From positions 1 through 28,641 of IMG/VR virus record IMGVR_UViG_3300033145_000398: a stretch of DNA of 28,641 nucleotides; one strand, written 5' to 3'. Every line of letters begins with the position of its first letter. Within the stretch, counting starts at the first letter, position 1. This DNA comes from a virus. The position numbers and the translations under genes were made by a program. The notes beneath the pieces are model-generated. The model was not told the DNA's origin and ran no database searches. It saw nothing but the letters and a program-made list of their open reading frames with translations. This document shows positions 26,301 to 28,641 of the stretch, one piece after another.

Positions 26301-26381
26301 ATCACTCGACAATCAATAGCACAGCAAATACGACGCATGACAAGGCCCACGGCAAAGCAACGGCGGGCCGTGGCAAGATAA
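20355..26381 (+). CDS. giant polyvalent-type internal virion protein
   Basis: A 2008-residue protein, probably packaged in the head and ejected with the genome. N-terminal residues 1-70 (WDEITTSDNWMSLTDDQKRA onward) resemble the opening of phage polyvalent proteins. Hydrophobic and glycine-zipper segments follow at about 140-160 (DMLPSFGAAIIPGV) and 180-203 (TLGAGLAGGTVGGALEG). Residues 330-760 are charged linkers with small domains such as KTKGAAILTAKAKKLGPEYQ (about 464-483). A beta domain lies at about 832-912 (NVPVVHVKGKDGAEVFLNAK). A helical domain at about 1031-1094 (VTVGKHIINQGHTKFSQFSK) resembles ones seen in polyvalent proteins. The C-terminal part (about 1199-2008) is helical with a hydrophobic stretch near 1748-1780. 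No active site is assigned with confidence. Confidence 0.85.
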   Translation: MLPAWDEITTSDNWMSLTDDQKRAVHGQYAKDLQQEPSFKSLSGEDQGKVFAQMKANAGFDLEEPGFFETTAKGAAHGVLGLAKSAGLATRWLGGKTGSDTIKEAGDVAADFWGKEQTHFEKPEEWGTLWENPGLLKKASYWGYSVADMLPSFGAAIIPGVGAHRYIKIAGNAIKLTPKVVGRLATLGAGLAGGTVGGALEGTNTYEESLKQGATEEQAAAAGELMTLAAGVLNAIPVGKALTPAKRGKLIKYLTTGVAEAVTEWAEEPTEAAILQAGGMEGDVVEAMKQGVDVIPAAFLLGGGMGAIGQRAIRKTEEAIPPTEKKVSPDKLRAAPLEELETMRQDPRFADLTTQIDEVIAEKQAEAKPSETIAEQRQVEINRLWAEEEARIEAEEGKPRRLTDEERQVVINKAFPEEAKKEPVKAKEEVPPLTTKERFIKKIAEKKEPVVLPDVIRTKKDTPFKTKGAAILTAKAKKLGPEYQPVQVEDGWELRKPEELTPTEKLQAKVEAEVPLGKRIVDEIKQPVDAAIAADKAGRAKIAEKATQKAQTNAKSVKLADGPEVEALVDEQLGRLPKAEAPKEVALKAKEPWEMKQADWIDGHIKSPAMHKEHVKIALSENKPVPDAVLVEYPDLKATLKVEAKPLAPKEQKKYLIDEIDKAIEEAPTGTFEKVYLPYPEKWRGTLSKKELQKIAETTEKELSKREKEYGTITIHVPDDGDFEIINSKAHLQEFKKRAKKFLLSTLEKKPYTTPSKKPIGKRMEGEVEYYNKYEPRKQELVEAYNKEKEVADQHYKGGWFSEGHYAIRVPRSQIKQPVRTGKEAKDIQGAIPKVGLTPATILGETRFGPKENVPVVHVKGKDGAEVFLNAKYVDVVFTNYPDAKPSITVVDGPVVFKSKGKTVAVVMPMRESGLPEKLAGRPGELFPEEYPEAKPEPEAVAPTQPGLAYRKGKQIPFREYREITRGKDRGKIQVTWPEGRKGIIEKADVIRMPEIAEKLSTDIDQAKSRIKSALKDQRGSFSMKQKDGPAIYKDLVTVGKHIINQGHTKFSQFSKQLKATLGNTWAKVKNMALKIFADAKRVLKSERGAITFKEAPYGEKPLSPTAQSILDEITMAETRKATPADKKGVNEIKEHFKALGRGLDPRKTGLGKAVEHLVKSPEWYDHPAQRKATEVAIDRSSLYHENFNEFNQVDDINSPFDTVTDALVALGRKGGISKFRFLTGRRSKEYEQLEEILDEADIQNKVHTVDSLRKAGVNEDIIHVWSLVRASFDKQLEAMQKPMRDLIAKIEEQAKFQDKEPVYPDFGSYIDKNGKKRPLNLKEALLMMGQYKGSYAPRIREPGNWVVQGKFGISGQRIRQHKRSKVAAEFLATSLRKKGYSDVKVSPKEQLLEETFSMIRVMEVGAAIERAAKEGEGLKKYDTELQMMFLEDMLTSASDLIKSRGARATMIRRRKGAVIAGYMTDPLERFIRYTSNNSGGMAKAETAQKLFNLLFGEYKAGKKVGGVDQAKEPQTHRAMRKYIEEQLRNPERADRVIGLLKSIATFKYLGFNPRSITVNITSLVTTAPVAIHQYVMDGKGGFTKIGLALSKASKDYGKAMTGKKLENKDEQAFILEQKRKGYADPQYTREASGHIQGAYGTAWSKAMGSSMWAFGKSEEWVRGATMLAGFRLARKNGLSPSEATKKAKVASDRAHGIYGKETLPSWAQGTGPAARVGQMVYVYAKFPHNALQMYYDVGVKKKNVKGIIYALAAPAVLSGIAAFPLKDTIIAFANAMLKALGDDRDAEKMVYDTIREQLGERAEKAARLGVLGEMGIDVSGSLAMGPGSLPKELLDLTGAIGGVAKDISEAGRFIRTGQPGRAIEKALPGVGANILRAIRELRGATTRRGYPVWDKRGRPLVPAKGETALRVAGFRSARQARLAQKTWEGKREQARFNERRKRIYEKVRAYISNRDQSLRQEINDDIAKYNRAAYRAGTVSLITRQSIAQQIRRMTRPTAKQRRAVAR

Positions 26382-26384
26382 AAT

Positions 26385-26401
26385 AGGAGGGTATGATTAT
26401 G
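26385..26401 (+). promoter_or_regulatory. SD that selects the downstream ATG
   Basis: AGGAGG (26385-26390) is only two bases from the ATG at 26393 but eight bases from the in-frame ATG at 26399. The second is therefore the better start. Confidence 0.65.
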
Positions 26402-26782
26402 TCCGATGTGAATGTAATAGATTTTGGTGATGGTGGAGGCAAAAAGCTATACAAATCATTGCACAAGACAGACCGGCAACCACTGGCCTTTGCAACGGGT
26501 GATACGGTCAAGAGTTTCACGATCAGCGCAAATGCACTGACCCATACGCTTGTTGTGGAGATCCCCACTTTTTCGGGGGCCGTGGTTACCGCTATTTGTT
26601 CTATTGAAAATTCAGATAGCAAAGAAATTTATGCCTCAAGCTCACTAAGCGAAGGCTCTACGAACGTGATAGCAACAGAAAAACCACTGGTGGGCGAGAA
26701 TACCGTGAAGATAACGCTTTCAACAGACCCGTTGAGTAGTGGGACTTGTTATGTAGCTATGTATTTAAGGGGGGGCAATTAG
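26399..26782 (+). CDS. small beta-rich virion protein
   Basis: A 127-residue protein from the ATG chosen by SD spacing (the longer form from 26393 adds two residues). After an acidic Gly-rich start (VNVIDFGDGGGKKL) the rest alternates hydrophobic and polar residues in a beta-sandwich-like pattern (THTLVVEIPTFSGAVVTAIC; NTVKITLSTDP; TCYVAMYLRG). It opens the fibre module after the giant internal protein. Likely a small structural or fibre-attachment protein; no family recognised. Confidence 0.75.
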   Translation: MSDVNVIDFGDGGGKKLYKSLHKTDRQPLAFATGDTVKSFTISANALTHTLVVEIPTFSGAVVTAICSIENSDSKEIYASSSLSEGSTNVIATEKPLVGENTVKITLSTDPLSSGTCYVAMYLRGGN

Positions 26783-26784
26783 CC

Positions 26785-27393
26785 ATGACAGAATTTCATG
26801 ACGATAGAGCAAAAACCGAGGGGAGTGCAAAGAAGGTTATTATAGAAAAAACCGTAGAAGTCCCCAAGTTTGTTACAGTAGAGATCGAGCGGCCCGTGTT
26901 TGTTGATACGGAGTACGAGAAGCCAATCATAACCGACAAGGAATACGAGCGGCCTGTTGTAACCGACAAGGAATATGAGAAGCCTGTTATTAGAGAGGTG
27001 GCATACGAAAAGCCCGTGGTAACAGACAGGGAGTACGAACGGCCCATTATCAAAGAAAAAGAAATTATCGTCAAGGTTCCTGTTGTGGTTGAACGACCAT
27101 ACGACGTGCCTGTCCCAAACGAAGTCCCATATGACTTGCCCGTGGTATCTATGGATCAGGTTGCCGAGGTTGCACAGGGGGCTATTTCTATGCTTTCTAA
27201 AGCACAGGCCATGCTAAAAGAGACTGAGGGGCTTGTAGGGGCTCTTGAGGCTACCGTGGCTAAGATTAAAGACAGGCTCCCGGCAGAAATAAAAGTACCG
27301 AAAATCATTGAAGAGGAAGTTACTGTAAAAAAGCCTGTGTTTGTAACTGAAACCGTCAGGGTTATTGGAAGAATCATAGCGAAGGAAGGATGA
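26785..27393 (+). CDS. repeat protein with KPV/RPV motifs and coiled coil
   Basis: A 202-residue protein starting two bases after the previous stop; an upstream in-frame ATG at 26746 would overlap the previous gene by 37 bases and is less likely. Residues 34-93 are six 10-residue repeats of the form Y-E-[KR]-P-[VI]-x-T-D-x-E, followed by degenerate copies (VVVERPYDVPVPNEVPYDLP). Residues 125-170 look like a coiled coil (SMLSKAQAMLKETEGLVGAL), and the end returns to KKPVFVTETVRV. The repeats resemble the charged Pro/Val repeats of articulin/alveolin-type filament proteins by convergence. A role in an extended beta fibre or spacer is inferred. Confidence 0.8.
   Translation: MTEFHDDRAKTEGSAKKVIIEKTVEVPKFVTVEIERPVFVDTEYEKPIITDKEYERPVVTDKEYEKPVIREVAYEKPVVTDREYERPIIKEKEIIVKVPVVVERPYDVPVPNEVPYDLPVVSMDQVAEVAQGAISMLSKAQAMLKETEGLVGALEATVAKIKDRLPAEIKVPKIIEEEVTVKKPVFVTETVRVIGRIIAKEG
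26884..27063 (+). repeat. six tandem 30-bp units coding 10-residue repeats
   Basis: Units start at 26884, 26914, 26944, 26974, 27004 and 27034. They encode IERPVFVDTE, YEKPIITDKE, YERPVVTDKE, YEKPVIREVA, YEKPVVTDRE and YERPIIKEKE. Nucleotide identity is partial (synonymous changes), so the array is old rather than newly expanded. Confidence 0.85.
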
Positions 27394-27740
27394 TGGCCGA
27401 ATACCATGAGTTGAAACATCCGAGGAAAATATCCAACATCGAAGATGGCGAGATTGCTAATTATGGATCATCCGATGGTGGCACAACATGGCATCCTATA
27501 AAATGTGATAGTTCGGGCCAGTTGGTGTTAAGCGATCTGTCTCAATATTCAATCAGCGACATTGATGATTCAGGCGATCCTGCATATTATGGGTTTTTAG
27601 ACAAAGACGGAGGTTGGTATATACTGGAAGAGAATGTCGCAAACGGTACTTATAGATACGATTCTGGAACAAGTGATTATTCTACTAATTGGACAGGAAG
27701 AGCTGGTTTAGCATATCAGTTGTTTAGTTTGGAGTTCTGA
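27393..27740 (+). CDS. small fibre-associated protein
   Basis: A 115-residue protein. Two ATGs (27390, 27393) are in frame; the second is better spaced from AAGGA (27382-27386) and overlaps the previous stop by TGATG. The core DIDDSGDPAYYGFLDKDGGW and the ending DYSTNWTGRAGLAYQLFSL are patterns I associate with small proteins encoded beside phage tail fibres. It probably forms a beta domain with an exposed acidic loop. Function unknown; likely part of the fibre complex. It is coupled to the fibre gene by TGATG. Confidence 0.75.
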   Translation: MAEYHELKHPRKISNIEDGEIANYGSSDGGTTWHPIKCDSSGQLVLSDLSQYSISDIDDSGDPAYYGFLDKDGGWYILEENVANGTYRYDSGTSDYSTNWTGRAGLAYQLFSLEF

Positions 27741-28402
27741 TGAAGACGATTATCAATCCATTTACAAGGCATTTTCAAAAAAGAACGTCTTTGCATAATA
27801 CAGAGCTAACTGATTTGCAGGGAGGGACTTCTGCCGAGTATTATCATTTAACAAGCGCCGAGTACACGGAATTGAGCCAGTGGCTCGATAATGTTACTCT
27901 CGCAGCAGATGGGTCGACTACGTTGCCTAGTCTTACTGTTACTGGTAATTCTGTTCTCGGCTTAAATAGTGCAATATTCCAGCCTACGGTTGATTCTACC
28001 ACGTTCTTCCAAGTACTTGATGCAGACGGCGGAACTCCTGTGTTTAATGTGGATACTGTGAATGAGAGGGTGGGGATTGGGGGAGTGCCAGGAGAGACAT
28101 TTCATATATCGGCTCCTGGGGCCGCCGGCACGCAGACACTTTGGATTGATGCTGATAATGACAATGGAAACGATAGTGCAGATGCTGTGATTAAGATGTC
28201 TGGGGATGGTGGTATAAACTATGCTACTTTAACATTTGAAAACAGTGTAAATGACTTTATTATAACCAACGATAGCACAGGAGGCGATATTAAGTTAGCT
28301 TGTGGCTCGTCAGGCCATATTCTACTTTATCCAGGAGCAGGTAATCTTGGTCTTGCTACAACCACATTCGGCACTAACATGGCTGGTGGCATAGCAGCAT
28401 AG
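27740..28402 (+). CDS. tail fibre, N-terminal part, ended by a frameshift
   Basis: A 220-residue N-terminal piece of a tail fibre. Residues 18-43 (SLHNTELTDLQGGTSAEYYH, then LTSAEYTEL) are a common phage fibre N-terminal element. Beta-rich segments follow, including VFNVDTVNERVGIGG (about 113-127). It ends abruptly at TAG 28400-28402 inside a perfect 8-bp tandem duplication (28390-28405). Removing one copy joins NMAGGIA directly to VKNGTAPTGDVADQF in the same frame, giving the expected fibre continuation. So the gene is either truncated, switched off, or mis-sequenced. Confidence 0.82.
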   Translation: MKTIINPFTRHFQKRTSLHNTELTDLQGGTSAEYYHLTSAEYTELSQWLDNVTLAADGSTTLPSLTVTGNSVLGLNSAIFQPTVDSTTFFQVLDADGGTPVFNVDTVNERVGIGGVPGETFHISAPGAAGTQTLWIDADNDNGNDSADAVIKMSGDGGINYATLTFENSVNDFIITNDSTGGDIKLACGSSGHILLYPGAGNLGLATTTFGTNMAGGIAA

Positions 28403-28405
28403 CAG
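28390..28405 (+). repeat. 8-bp perfect tandem duplication
   Basis: CATAGCAG occurs twice back to back (28390-28397, 28398-28405). The extra eight bases shift the fibre frame and create the stop at 28400. Confidence 0.9.
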
Positions 28406-28641
28406 TAAAAAACGGCACAGCCCCAACCGGAGACGTGGCAGATCAGTTTGCCTTTTACGGGGCAGATATAGTGGCAGGCAACGCAATTCCTTATTTCAGG
28501 ACTGAGAACGGCACGGTTATCGGCCTTAATCAAAGCCTGCTAACCACGGACAACGTAGAATTTGCTGACATCAAAGGCACGGGCGATACCTACTGGACAG
28601 GAGCAGGTTCGGGGCTATCTTACGGTGAAATTTACGCCAAT
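28402..28641 (+). pseudogene. tail fibre, C-terminal part, out of frame and partial
   Basis: From 28402 (the other frame) the sequence reads AVKNGTAPTGDVADQFAFYG, then DIVAGNAIPYFRTENGTVIG and on to TGAGSGLSYGEIYAN at the right edge without a stop. The element with NGTAP, a Tyr-x-x-Asp and RTENG is typical of fibre proteins that normally follow the N-terminal part just described. No start codon or SD precedes it. It continues past the window. Confidence 0.8.

Noticed and set aside
26746-26784. Upstream ATG of the repeat protein
   Set aside because: It overlaps the previous gene by 37 bases and adds 13 residues of poor fit; the ATG at 26785 follows the previous stop directly.
26884-27063. Tandem array considered as a CRISPR or iteron origin
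   Set aside because: The 30-bp period is coding, has no spacers and varies at synonymous positions.
28395-28412. Programmed -1 frameshift at the fibre break
   Set aside because: The A6 run lies after the stop in the original frame and no X-XXY-YYZ heptamer is present before it; the 8-bp duplication explains the break more simply.
1-28641. tRNA genes or attachment sites
   Set aside because: I saw no cloverleaf-like arms with a TTC-A loop and no long direct repeat that would fit an integration site.

Overview
The window is a dense, single-strand (+) late-gene block of a tailed double-stranded DNA bacteriophage with podovirus-like architecture. It could be free phage or prophage: no host genes, integrase or attachment site are visible. 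The key recognisable genes are the C-terminal end of a small terminase, the large terminase, a podovirus-type portal, a scaffold protein, an N4-gp56-family major capsid protein, a head-tail adaptor, a tail nozzle-like protein, several fibre proteins and a 2008-residue internal (ejected) polyvalent-type protein. Shine-Dalgarno sites are strong (AGGAGG, GGAGGTGAT), so the host uses ordinary anti-SD-driven initiation; nothing identifies the host more closely. Replication, transcription and lysis genes are not in the window.

Layout. 1-2.7 kb: packaging (small and large terminase) plus two unknown proteins, one with a pattern like the terminase nuclease fold. 2.8-5.2 kb: two fibre or decoration-like proteins that share an N-terminal motif, and a small unknown. 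5.2-8.4 kb: portal, a small portal-adjacent protein, an AT-rich HNH endonuclease gene that looks inserted into an ATGA overlap, and two tiny ORFs of 30 and 41 codons. 8.4-11.3 kb: a structured leader with a terminator, then scaffold, major capsid protein and a 230-residue unknown. A second structured leader (11.34-11.40 kb) precedes the head-completion, adaptor and nozzle genes (11.4-15.6 kb). 15.6-20.3 kb: a small virion protein, a polyglycine-tipped fibre, a 265-nt gap with no convincing gene, a coiled-coil micro-protein, a cupin-like protein and two probable internal virion proteins. 20.4-26.4 kb: the giant polyvalent protein. 26.4-28.6 kb: a small beta protein, a protein with six 10-residue Lys/Arg-Pro-Val repeats, a small fibre-associated protein and a tail fibre that is broken by an 8-bp tandem duplication and runs off the right edge.

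How it works together: the terminases package DNA through the portal into a shell built by scaffold and capsid proteins; the adaptor and nozzle close the short tail; fibres bind the host; the internal proteins at 18.6-26.4 kb are probably packaged and ejected with the DNA. Genes are mostly joined by ATGA/TGATG overlaps or gaps under 30 nt, which suggests translational coupling in long transcripts. The most unusual signals are: a repeated hairpin with a GACA-starting loop lying directly against the Shine-Dalgarno at both ends of the capsid block; the reversible-looking 8-bp duplication in the terminal tail fibre; duplicated and inserted modules in structural proteins; and the unexplained 17.6-17.86 kb gap. 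No stretch longer than 300 bases lacks a gene.
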